Positions 1 through 6,921 of a stretch of 26,066 nt of DNA are shown piece by piece; within the stretch, counting starts at the first letter, position 1; each line of letters opens with the position of its first letter. The notes beneath the pieces are model-generated. The model did no database searches. It saw only the letters and a list, made by a program, of their open reading frames with translations, and was not told where the DNA came from. The stretch comes from JBBDWZ01 sp050732575 (GTDB lineage Bacteria > Gemmatimonadota > Gemmatimonadetes > Longimicrobiales > RSA9). Location of the stretch: positions 1 through 26,066 of the forward strand of contig JBOHRF010000045.1 in assembly GCA_050732575.1 (NCBI GenBank), in the 5' to 3' direction. The translations under genes and the position numbers were made by a program.

Positions 1-666
1 GTACAGCACGCCATACACGACTGCGGATATGTTCTTGCCAATGGGCTCAGTCAAATCCTGGTAGCGGCCGGGGACGCGTCCGCGAATGTAGGCGCGGATA
101 CGCTGGTGCTCAGTGAGCACATAGAAACACGTGAAAAGAAACACGGCAATGCCGATGGTCCAAACATCGATCGCCTCGCTCAGCTCATCGGCAATCTTGG
201 CGCTGCTGGCGCCAGCCGCCGCTACTCCGCGGGTCAGCTCATCCTGCAGATCGATACGATCGCCCAGGGGAGTCTTGGACAGACCGACCGAGAGCCGAGC
301 CACGATTTCCGTGCTGTGTGCGTTCAGGTAGGACGCGGCGGCGGAAATCTCGATCCAGCTATAAGCCAGAATTGCGACCAGTGGGACGGTGACCAACAGG
401 ATGCTGAGAATGGCCGTGAGTCGGGTGTTGTGCACGCGCCGGGACAGCCACTCGCGGAACGGGATCATATAGACGGCGACCACCACCCCCGCAATCACGG
501 CCACCACCACGTGGCGAACCATATAGAAGAAGGCCACCACGATCCCCAGCAACACGGCCACCGTCAGCAGCGCTTTTCGCAGCTCGGGAACGGTATACTC
601 CGCCAGGCTAACATGGTCGTTACGGCGGTCGGTACGTCTGCGGTCTAGGGGCACAGTTGGGCTCAC
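1..666 (-). CDS. AI-2E/PerM family transporter, N-terminal part
   Basis: This is the first ~222 residues of a polytopic inner-membrane protein that continues past the left edge. I translated the minus strand by hand. After a charged N-terminus rich in Arg and Asp there is a hydrophobic pair of helices (about residues 33-75), a third helix near residues 85-103, a soluble stretch rich in Ala, Ser and Glu, then another helix (about 168-185) followed by a basic segment ending in GKNISAVVYGVLY. That layout is typical of the AI-2E exporter/PerM permease family (PF01594); the substrate of most members is unknown. The start is uncertain: GTG at 666 or GTG at 654 gives a usual-length N-terminus, while the only in-frame ATG upstream is at 741. 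It lies downstream of the nucleotidyltransferase fusion on the same strand with a ~160-bp gap, so cotranscription is possible but not required. Confidence 0.75.
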   Translation of the reverse strand, partial: MSPTVPLDRRRTDRRNDHVSLAEYTVPELRKALLTVAVLLGIVVAFFYMVRHVVVAVIAGVVVAVYMIPFREWLSRRVHNTRLTAILSILLVTVPLVAILAYSWIEISAAASYLNAHSTEIVARLSVGLSKTPLGDRIDLQDELTRGVAAAGASSAKIADELSEAIDVWTIGIAVFLFTCFYVLTEHQRIRAYIRGRVPGRYQDLTEPIGKNISAVVYGVLY

Positions 667-825
667 GCTCCGGTGAACGATGGGCGACCCGGGCAACGGG
701 CCAGCCAGGCCAGCTCGAATCAGCCCTGGAGTCCTATGCATCCTCAGTGCCGGAGGTGCGGCCCAGAGCGTGGCTGTCCCATCATGGCCGGAATTGCCGG
801 CCGCCGATCGTCCTGCTGGCGTGGC
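667..825. other. Intergenic spacer with a short hairpin
   Basis: No convincing gene is seen here. Positions 786-802 hold a 6-bp inverted repeat (GGCCGG and CCGGCC around a 5-base loop), about 24 bases past the stop of the upstream minus-strand gene. No T-run follows on the minus strand, so it is at best a weak pause or mRNA-end structure. The spacer may also contain the true start of the transporter, because an in-frame ATG sits at 741. Confidence 0.35.
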
Positions 826-3333
826 TCAGGCTTCGTCGCGCCAGCGCTCCACCAGCCGCGCATAATGTCCCAGCAGCTCGCGCGCGCGGGCCTCATCACC
901 GCTTTCAACCGTGACCACGAAATAGGGCTTGTCCGAGTGCGGGATGATGAGGATCCATTCCGCCTCGCCCTTCCAGATTTTCACGCCATCCACCAATTGC
1001 CGTTTTTCTCCCGCCGTGGCCTCCATCAATTTGCGCATCACAGCGCCTTTGCGGCCCCAAGGGCAAGCCACCCTATCCTGGACCAGGTGGATGGTGGGCA
1101 GCGAATCGGTAATCTCACGAAGGTGCATTTCCGAGCGGGCCAGCGCTTCCATCAGTTTCACAGCCGCAAACATCGCGTCGTAGGCTGGCATGAACTGCGA
1201 GAAGATGAACTCGCCGCGCGCGCCCGCGACCATATCGACGTCGGTGGCCGACGCCATCATGGCGTGGTGTTCGGTCTTGGTCCAAACGATTTCGCCGCCT
1301 GCGTTGCGTATGATTTCGGCGACCAGACCCGGTGAAGTCACGGGCACGGCCACGCGCCGGACTCCCAGGTACTCCGTTGCCAACTTCACCAACACGGCCT
1401 GGGTGACTTCAGGCTTGAGCGCGCGCCCGCCATCATCGACCAGGTAGATGACCTCGCCGCCCGGATCGATCCAGAGCCCCAACTCGGCATCGATGGAGCG
1501 CACAATACCGCCCAGCCGGTTCAGGCCTTCGGCGAATTCCTCTTCGCTGCGCGAAAGGCGGCCCGGCGATGCGTATGCGTCCAGACTAACGGTCTCCATG
1601 TTCAATGCGCCCAACAGCCCGGGCAAAACCTCAACCGTAGTTCCGTAGGCATAGTCGATCACCAGCGTAAAGGCACGCGCAGCTATGCGCTCGTGATCGA
1701 GTTCGGAGAGGAAATGCTCGTGATAACCTTCCACCACGCGGGTCGGGAAATTCACATCGCCGGTGTGGTCCGGGCTGGCGCGCGGAAAGTCTTCACGACC
1801 AAAAAGCCGTTCGATCGATTGGGTTTTGCCCGGCGGCAGGTCACGCCCGTCGGCATCGAAGAAGAGGATGTCCACGACTTTGGGATCGAACGGCGAGCGC
1901 CGCACGTGAATGCCACCCGCCTCGCGCCCGTGATGCACGGCGTGGCGTACCACGGGGATGGGCATGGTGCGCAGATCTTCCGCGTTCAGGCCGGCGGACA
2001 TGAAACCCACCATCAGTGCGCGGTTGATCATGCGCGAAGCTTTATCCGAGTCACGCGAAGTCGCCACGAACGACCCACGACCCAGCAAGGCGCCGTACGC
2101 GCCCGCCAGCCGAACCGCGATTTCGGGCGTCAATTCGAAGTTGGGCACGCCACTCACGCGCGCGCCCGCAAACAGACTGCGCTCCCAGGCCTCACCCCAG
2201 ATGAGCGAGTGCGTGAGTGCCGCTCGCTCTTCCACTACTTTGTCGGGCCACACCTTCACGTTGGGCCCGACTATCGCTCGATCGCCCACTTCCGCGCGAT
2301 CCGCCAGAATGCAGTTTTCACGGATGAGTGCACCCTGACCGATGCGCACACCGGCCGTGCACACCGCTTCCGTGATGCGGGCGCGCGCGCCCACGTGACA
2401 GTTCTCCCAAAGCACCACGTTGCGCAGCTCCGCTCCCTCCTGAATCACACAACCGGAGCCCACCACCACGTTCTCCAACAGTGCGCCCGCGGCGACATCG
2501 ACGTTGCGGCCCAGCACCACAGAGCCGTGCAGTTTGGCGTCCCGGTCGATGGCCGCGCCCGCTTCGCCCCAGATTCGGGTTTCGCCCAGCACACGTTCTT
2601 TGCCCGGCAAACACAACTTCACGCGGCCGGCCAGCACATCTTCATGAGAGCGGCGATACTCATCCAGATTGCCGATATCGCGCCAGTACCCGTGCGCCAC
2701 GTGGCCGAACAAATTCGCATTCTCCCGCAGCATGCGCGGGAACAGATCCTTGGAGAAATCGAAGTTCGTGCGCACCGGCACCCGTTGCAGCGCCGCGGGC
2801 TCCAGGATGTAGATGCCCGTGTTGATGGTGTCGCTGAACACTTCGCCCCAAGTCGGTTTCTCCAGGAATCGTTCGATGCGACCGGTGCGCGGATCGGCGA
2901 TCACGATACCGAACGCCAGCGGGTTCTCGACCGATGTCAACGCAATGGTCGCTTCCGCCTTGCGTGTCTCATGCTCGGCCAACGCAACCGATAGATCGAA
3001 GTCGGTGAGAACATCACCGCTGATGATAAGGACTCGATCATCGCCAATCAGCGCTTCGGCGTTACGGACCGCGCCTGCCGTTCCGTAGTCCGCGTCGGCC
3101 GTGGCGTACTCCATGTTCACGCCGAATGCAGAGCCGTCGCCAAAGTGTGACGTGATGTATTCCGGTTGGAAATACAGGATGGAGATGAGGTCGGTGACAC
3201 CGTGGCGCTTGAGCAGTTCCACGATGTGCTCCATGATCGGCCGATTCGCGACCGGCACCATCGGCTTAGGCCGATTGATGGTCAGCGGCTTGAGGCGGGT
3301 GCCAAAACCACCCGCCATGATTACGCCTTTCAT
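826..3333 (-). CDS. Sugar-1-phosphate nucleotidyltransferase fused to phosphomutase-like domain
   Basis: The 835-residue protein is in three parts. Residues 1-235 are a nucleotidyltransferase (GT-A-like fold) with the signature GGFGTRLKPLT at 8-18, RPKPMVPVANRPI and the metal-site region ISGD near 104-107. Residues about 250-370 are hexapeptide left-handed beta-helix repeats. Residues about 380-835 match the phosphoglucomutase/phosphomannomutase fold. The first part should couple a sugar 1-phosphate (mannose or glucose type) to a nucleotide for cell-surface glycan synthesis; which sugar and nucleotide cannot be read from sequence. The usual phosphomutase loops are altered: the serine loop reads RRSPFDP (478-484), the metal loop DPGGE (623-627) replaces the three-Asp DGD-type loop, and the sugar-binding loop reads GARGEF (704-709). 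The start at 3333 is chosen because the signature begins there; a longer frame to 3381 adds only a basic, low-quality leader. Similar fusions are widespread in several phyla. Confidence 0.88.
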   Translation of the reverse strand: MKGVIMAGGFGTRLKPLTINRPKPMVPVANRPIMEHIVELLKRHGVTDLISILYFQPEYITSHFGDGSAFGVNMEYATADADYGTAGAVRNAEALIGDDRVLIISGDVLTDFDLSVALAEHETRKAEATIALTSVENPLAFGIVIADPRTGRIERFLEKPTWGEVFSDTINTGIYILEPAALQRVPVRTNFDFSKDLFPRMLRENANLFGHVAHGYWRDIGNLDEYRRSHEDVLAGRVKLCLPGKERVLGETRIWGEAGAAIDRDAKLHGSVVLGRNVDVAAGALLENVVVGSGCVIQEGAELRNVVLWENCHVGARARITEAVCTAGVRIGQGALIRENCILADRAEVGDRAIVGPNVKVWPDKVVEERAALTHSLIWGEAWERSLFAGARVSGVPNFELTPEIAVRLAGAYGALLGRGSFVATSRDSDKASRMINRALMVGFMSAGLNAEDLRTMPIPVVRHAVHHGREAGGIHVRRSPFDPKVVDILFFDADGRDLPPGKTQSIERLFGREDFPRASPDHTGDVNFPTRVVEGYHEHFLSELDHERIAARAFTLVIDYAYGTTVEVLPGLLGALNMETVSLDAYASPGRLSRSEEEFAEGLNRLGGIVRSIDAELGLWIDPGGEVIYLVDDGGRALKPEVTQAVLVKLATEYLGVRRVAVPVTSPGLVAEIIRNAGGEIVWTKTEHHAMMASATDVDMVAGARGEFIFSQFMPAYDAMFAAVKLMEALARSEMHLREITDSLPTIHLVQDRVACPWGRKGAVMRKLMEATAGEKRQLVDGVKIWKGEAEWILIIPHSDKPYFVVTVESGDEARARELLGHYARLVERWRDEA

Positions 3334-3495
3334 CTCGATTCCAGGGAGACGTCGTGCGTGGGGCGGGCGCGCAAAGCGCAATGCTCGTGCCGAGTGTTAA
3401 GCTAGATTTAAACAGGCCCTCAGGAAAAGGGGTTGACCGTCCCGCGTTGTCATAGCATCCTCCAACATCCTTCCCCGGACCTGCTACCTGATTTC
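3334..3495. promoter_or_regulatory. Divergent intergenic region, probable back-to-back promoters
   Basis: This 160-bp spacer separates the minus-strand nucleotidyltransferase fusion from the plus-strand unknown gene, so it must carry promoters for both unless one is read through. An A/T-rich island stands out at about 3397-3413 (contains TAAGCTAGATTTAAA) in otherwise GC-rich sequence. A TTGACC hexamer at 3433-3438 could be a -35 for the rightward gene, but no good -10 lies 16-18 bases further on. The assignment rests on gene layout more than on motifs. Confidence 0.35.
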
Positions 3496-4206
3496 ATGGC
3501 AAGGACCCACACAAAAGAAGCGGCCGAAGCATTGTTGCGCGAGCTCCCATCGGTGGTGGGTGCCTTCGTGCGGGAAGACATCAATGGCCACCCGCGTGAA
3601 GTGCACCTGCTGATCGCGCCGGGACCCAATCCACGACATCTAGCGCGGGACGTGCGCGATCTGCTGGAAGAGCGGTTGGGCGTTCCTATTGACCAGCGCG
3701 TGATCAGCATCGCACAGCTCGCCGTCGCACCCGAGGACCTCGACCTGGATGCCGCGTCGGGCACAGGAACTTCTGTTCTGGCGCCTGAGCCCGAGCCGAT
3801 GGTCACTGAGCCGCGACTCCGCTTCGAAGCATTGGAAGCCCAGACGCGCGGCAGCACGGTAGTCGTGCGCGTGCACCTGCGCCTGAACGACCGCACCATC
3901 ATAGGCGAGGCGGCAGAGGTGGACGTGGGTCGCGGGCGGCTGCGCGCGGCCGCGGCCGCCGCACTGGGCGCTGCTGCTCTGGCCTGTGATCAGCGTCTTC
4001 GGTTTCAGTTGGATGGCCTTACTACCGTGCGCGCGTTTGGCCGGGAATACGCGCTCGTGAACGTTCTGGTGAGCGCGCCCAGTCTCGGGCGCAAGCCGGT
4101 GGCGTTAGCCGGCGCGCAGCCTCTCGAGGATGAACCCGATCATGCGGCCGCCCTGGCCGCGCTGATGGCCATCAATCGGCTCATTGGTCGGGTGATGGAT
4201 GGGTAG
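3496..4206 (+). CDS. Protein of unknown function, two-domain
   Basis: I do not recognise this 236-residue protein. The first ~75 residues alternate predicted helix and strand (ALLRELPSVVGAFVRED, then REVHLLIAPGPNPRHLARDV, then VPIDQRVISIAQL) and look like a small alpha/beta domain with a conserved-style core. An acidic, Pro-rich linker (about 85-105) leads to a second domain with paired strands (STVVVRVHLRLNDRTIIGEA), an Ala-rich helix (RLRAAAAAALGAAALACD) and a final helix near residues 215-232. There are no membrane segments, signal peptide or Cys clusters, so it is probably cytosolic. ATG 3496 is chosen because the domain starts there; a TTG at 3433, with purine-rich AGGAAAAGGGG just upstream, would add 21 residues of poor coding character. 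It converges on the STAS/wHTH gene with only 8 bp between stops. Confidence 0.7.
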   Translation: MARTHTKEAAEALLRELPSVVGAFVREDINGHPREVHLLIAPGPNPRHLARDVRDLLEERLGVPIDQRVISIAQLAVAPEDLDLDAASGTGTSVLAPEPEPMVTEPRLRFEALEAQTRGSTVVVRVHLRLNDRTIIGEAAEVDVGRGRLRAAAAAALGAAALACDQRLRFQLDGLTTVRAFGREYALVNVLVSAPSLGRKPVALAGAQPLEDEPDHAAALAALMAINRLIGRVMDG

Positions 4207-4214
4207 ATTCCGGG

Positions 4215-4808
4215 CTATGCTTTGCTGAGCAGCGCGCTCAGCGCGAAGTAATTCTGCAACTCACCGTGACGCACTACGGCGCGCCGGCTGGCCAGCGCAT
4301 CCAGCGCACTCCGTGCAGCCGGTTCCGTGCACTGCGTGCGCGCCGCGATTTCGCCCGCGTTCGCGTAGCCCATGCCCTGCAAGGTGTGCCACGTTGCGCG
4401 CTCCTGGGCTGATGCCGGTCCCAGCAACTCGTATCCCGATCCCACCACATCGGCAACCAGAGCGAGTTCGTGCCGCGTCAACACCGCTTCGATCGGCTCG
4501 ATGTGTTGTTCGGCCACACCGCGCGCCATGAAGAAAACCTCTGCCGGGCGGTCCACTCGTTGGTACCGCAGGATCAACTTGGCTACCGCTTCATCGGCGC
4601 AGCTGTAGTCGAGTACGACCACCTGCGTGAAGTCCAGGATCGACACGCAAAACTCACCCAGCTCGGCGAGCTGATTCTCGATGCCCAGGCGCAGCGCCTG
4701 ACCCATGGGTCGTGTGACCAGATGTGAATACAGACTGGCCACCGAGCGGCGTACCAGTGCGGACAGGTCGATGGACAGAGGCACAATGTTGCCCGGCGCC
4801 GCATTCAC
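4215..4808 (-). CDS. STAS-like domain (DUF4325-type) plus winged-helix protein
   Basis: The 197-residue protein joins two domains. Residues about 35-125 resemble STAS-like domains of the DUF4325 kind: a helix (TRPMGQALRLGIENQLAEL), a strand ending LDFTQVVVLDY at 58-68, then SCADEAVAKLIL at the position where STAS proteins carry their phosphorylatable or ligand-contacting helix start. Residues about 133-197 look like a winged helix (ATWHTLQGMGYANAGEIAA, then a recognition-helix-like AARSALDALASRRAV and a wing ending NYFAL). Start is GTG 4808, overlapping the stop of the upstream STAS/ATPase gene as GTGA, which implies translational coupling and suggests the two proteins act together. Likely role, by inference: the STAS part is switched by the ATPase partner and the winged helix binds DNA or another protein. 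No target is visible. Confidence 0.7.
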   Translation of the reverse strand: MNAAPGNIVPLSIDLSALVRRSVASLYSHLVTRPMGQALRLGIENQLAELGEFCVSILDFTQVVVLDYSCADEAVAKLILRYQRVDRPAEVFFMARGVAEQHIEPIEAVLTRHELALVADVVGSGYELLGPASAQERATWHTLQGMGYANAGEIAARTQCTEPAARSALDALASRRAVVRHGELQNYFALSALLSKA

Positions 4809-5740
4809 CTGCGGACTCCTTCCCGGTTGCTCGCGGGTTGCTCGGCGTCAGTCTCGATGCGAGCGGGCAGAATAATGCCGATCTGGGCGCCCGGAAAATA
4901 GGGGAGTCCATCTTCCAGCGGCGCGGCATCATCCCAATCGGGGACTTCCGTGATGCGGGCCGTGCCGCTGCGAATCGAAACATGGCCCGACCAGCGGCCC
5001 GCGTTCTTGCGAATCTGCTGCAGCCCCTGACCCCGGTGTGGATCGTGAAAGCGATTCAAGCCATGCATGAACGCCTGCTCCAGCGCCATGGCATCATTCC
5101 AGCGATCGACGAAACGCGCGGCATGTGCGCTGGCCAGTGACGCGCGGAATCCGATGCCCACATCCATGACCGCAATGTTCACAACGCGCCGGCCACCCAG
5201 CCGCTTTTGCCAGGTGTACGACTGCGTGGCTACCCAGCCAGCACCTTCTGCGTGGTCCACGATGTTTTGACAGACTTCCGAAAGCATGGCCGTGAATTGC
5301 AGGGCCTGCGCGCGCGGATAGTGGAGTTGCGTGGTCAGAATGGTTTGCGCGCGCTCATTGACGCGTCCCACCACATCATGCACATCGTCATAGGACCGGA
5401 TGCTCGTGATTTCCAGCAATACATCGGAGCTGCTCGTTTCCGCCCGCCGCCGGCGCGTGCTGCCGTGCAGCTCGAAGAGATCCTCGGCCTGCTCGAAGAA
5501 ATCCATACGGCCCAGGTAGCTGACCACATCGGCGTCATCGGGCAACTGCAGCAGCGCCCGTTCCCCTCTACGTCGGGCCAGCTCGCCAACCGCGAGCAGT
5601 GCCAGCATGCCGTATGGATCGGCCCAGCGCGTATGCCGCGCATCCACTAACAGCCGCTCCTGCGTCTCTTCCCCGAGTCCCTCAATCAAGGCATCGAAGT
5701 GACGCTCATCCAGCGCTACCGGCGCAACAATCACTTTCAT
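4805..5740 (-). CDS. STAS domain fused to GHKL-type ATPase (partner-switch-like regulator)
   Basis: The 311-residue protein starts at ATG 5740, inside an ATGA overlap with the pfkB-type gene. Residues about 1-95 look like a STAS domain: the strand LLVDARHTRWADPYGMLALL (30-49) has the shape of the conserved STAS core, with DPYG where anti-sigma-factor antagonists usually have D-S-S-G. Residues about 125-300 carry the GHKL ATPase boxes: N-box E155 to N159 followed by DHA (162-164), G1 box DVGIG (193-197) and G2 box RGQGL (236-240) leading into a helix QQIRKNAG. This resembles the SpoIIAB/RsbW group of serine kinases more than sensor histidine kinases, because no phospho-His dimerisation domain is present. 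Having the STAS part and the kinase-like part in one chain is unusual for classic partner switches. No sigma factor or PP2C phosphatase lies in the window. Confidence 0.75.
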   Translation of the reverse strand: MKVIVAPVALDERHFDALIEGLGEETQERLLVDARHTRWADPYGMLALLAVGELARRRGERALLQLPDDADVVSYLGRMDFFEQAEDLFELHGSTRRRRAETSSSDVLLEITSIRSYDDVHDVVGRVNERAQTILTTQLHYPRAQALQFTAMLSEVCQNIVDHAEGAGWVATQSYTWQKRLGGRRVVNIAVMDVGIGFRASLASAHAARFVDRWNDAMALEQAFMHGLNRFHDPHRGQGLQQIRKNAGRWSGHVSIRSGTARITEVPDWDDAAPLEDGLPYFPGAQIGIILPARIETDAEQPASNREGVRR

Positions 5741-6717
5741 GGCGCGAGCCGACCTCGCAAATAGTGGTTCAGACCCGTAGCGCCCCGATGCAGCACGTTG
5801 CGACCGGCCGCCCTGTTGGCCGCCTCCATTGCGTAGTCCAGAGCATCGCCAGCCAGGAGCCGGCAAAAGAAGGTTGCACCCCACACATCGCCGCAGCCGG
5901 TGGGATCACCGTCCAGCGGCCCCTGCTCCGCGGCCAGGTGTCGACTCACGGCCTTACCAACAACGCGCAGGGGTGGCTTCACTATGCCGCGCGGCCGCCA
6001 CGACATTGGTTCACTTTGAAAGCTCGGTGAGACAACGTAAGCAGCACCTCGCTCGGCCAACGTCACCAGCAGCAGCTTCAGCTCATCATTGACCACGTCT
6101 GAAGCAAAACGCCAGGGGTCTCCCCACGACTGCGCAAGTGTTTCCAACTCCGTTTCGTTGAGCTGTACAACATCGAAGCAGCGCAGCCATTCGCGCCAAT
6201 CCACCAGCGCGCGAGGTGAGCGCAGGCCGCCCGCATCCATTCCCAACAACAACGAGTGGAAGTCCGCGTACATAGGACCATGATAGCCCAGGCGCAGCTG
6301 CAATGCTTCCGGCAACGTCAGCTCAAAGCCGGAGATGAAATTGACGTACAACGCGTCCACATCTCCCAGAATGGGCGCCAGCTCCGACCAGGTCCAACCC
6401 GGCACGCCCCCACTCAATCGCTCGCAGCGGCGCACGTTCTCCTGGTAGTGCAGCTCCACCCGGTTGTTAGGCTGCTCGACCACGCGGATTCCCGCTTCCA
6501 CGTCAATGTTGCCCAGCGTGCGCAGGAACTCAAAAGCTCGGTCCTGCAGGTCCGTGCCCACTTTCAGAATGGGCACCAGCGTCCAGCTTGACGCCCGCGC
6601 CGCGTCCGCGGCCGCCAATGCGTAAGTGATGCCGCCCCACTCCTCGAACGGTGCAACCCGCACATCGCGTGCGTGGATGCGGTCCCAAACCATGGTGCCG
6701 AGGATACCGAGTTTCAT
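5737..6717 (-). CDS. PfkB family sugar kinase
   Basis: The 326-residue protein is a ribokinase/PfkB-fold kinase that should phosphorylate a sugar, nucleoside or related small molecule with ATP. The N-terminal glycine motif is weak (GILGTMVWDRIH, then EEWGGITYALAAAD at 25-38, the usual substrate-site GG). The mid-protein NETEL motif occurs at 187-191 (VVQLNETELETLA). The C-terminal signature is DPTGCGDVWG (271-280), where D277 is the expected catalytic base; Cys replaces the more common Ala in GAGD. Start is ATG 6717, where the family fold begins. An in-frame GTG at 6870 would prepend a leader made largely of Pro-Ala-Thr repeats encoded by the 9-bp tandem repeat, so a longer product cannot be excluded. 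Its stop overlaps the ATPase gene start (ATGA). Substrate is not predictable. Confidence 0.85.
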   Translation of the reverse strand: MKLGILGTMVWDRIHARDVRVAPFEEWGGITYALAAADAARASSWTLVPILKVGTDLQDRAFEFLRTLGNIDVEAGIRVVEQPNNRVELHYQENVRRCERLSGGVPGWTWSELAPILGDVDALYVNFISGFELTLPEALQLRLGYHGPMYADFHSLLLGMDAGGLRSPRALVDWREWLRCFDVVQLNETELETLAQSWGDPWRFASDVVNDELKLLLVTLAERGAAYVVSPSFQSEPMSWRPRGIVKPPLRVVGKAVSRHLAAEQGPLDGDPTGCGDVWGATFFCRLLAGDALDYAMEAANRAAGRNVLHRGATGLNHYLRGRLAP

Positions 6718-6726
6718 CACTTCAAC

Positions 6727-6823
6727 GGGCGTAGCGGGCGTAGCGGGCGTAGCGGGCGTAGCGGGCGTAGCGGGCGTAGCGGGCGTAGCGGGCGTAGCGG
6801 GCGTAGCGGGCGTAGCGGGCGTA
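6727..6823. repeat. 9-bp tandem repeat (minisatellite), 10.8 copies
   Basis: The unit GGGCGTAGC is repeated ten times without error from 6727 to 6816, with a partial eleventh copy to 6823. It occupies the leader of the PfkB-type kinase and ends 9 bases before its ATG, so on the coding strand the unit reads GCTACGCCC directly where a ribosome-binding site would lie. Because the unit is a multiple of three, changes in copy number would not alter the reading frame of any N-terminally extended product (Ala-Thr-Pro repeats in the kinase frame). Perfect identity among copies implies recent expansion or active slippage. Confidence 0.97.
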
Positions 6824-6903
6824 AACGAATTGCGTTTCAGGAATGCGCAATACTTTTGTTGCCGAAGCACTGCGGACGTTGGGCATCTCGTTATCCGTTC
6901 CCG

Positions 6904-6921
6904 TCACGCCCGTCACGCCCG
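6904..6921. repeat. Two 9-bp units related to the minisatellite, opposite orientation
   Basis: On the minus strand, directly after the glucokinase stop codon, the sequence reads CGGGCGTGA twice. The unit differs from the GGGCGTAGC minisatellite only by order of the last bases and lies about 80 bp away in the opposite orientation. Pairing of the two tracts would give a 15-bp stem with two mismatches in the glucokinase-pfkB spacer. Confidence 0.7.

Noticed and set aside
1693..2994. Long open frame of 433 codons on the plus strand opposite the nucleotidyltransferase fusion
   Set aside because: It is His/Arg-rich with no recognisable motif and lies entirely antisense to a strongly supported gene; typical GC-rich shadow frame.
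6718..6870. Upstream start of the PfkB kinase with a Pro-Ala-Thr repeat leader as the main product
   Set aside because: The kinase fold begins at ATG 6717 and all frames of the 9-bp repeat are open, so an open frame through it is expected by chance. Kept only as a possibility.
6727..6921. CRISPR array
   Set aside because: The repeat unit is 9 bp, directly tandem with no spacers; it is a minisatellite.
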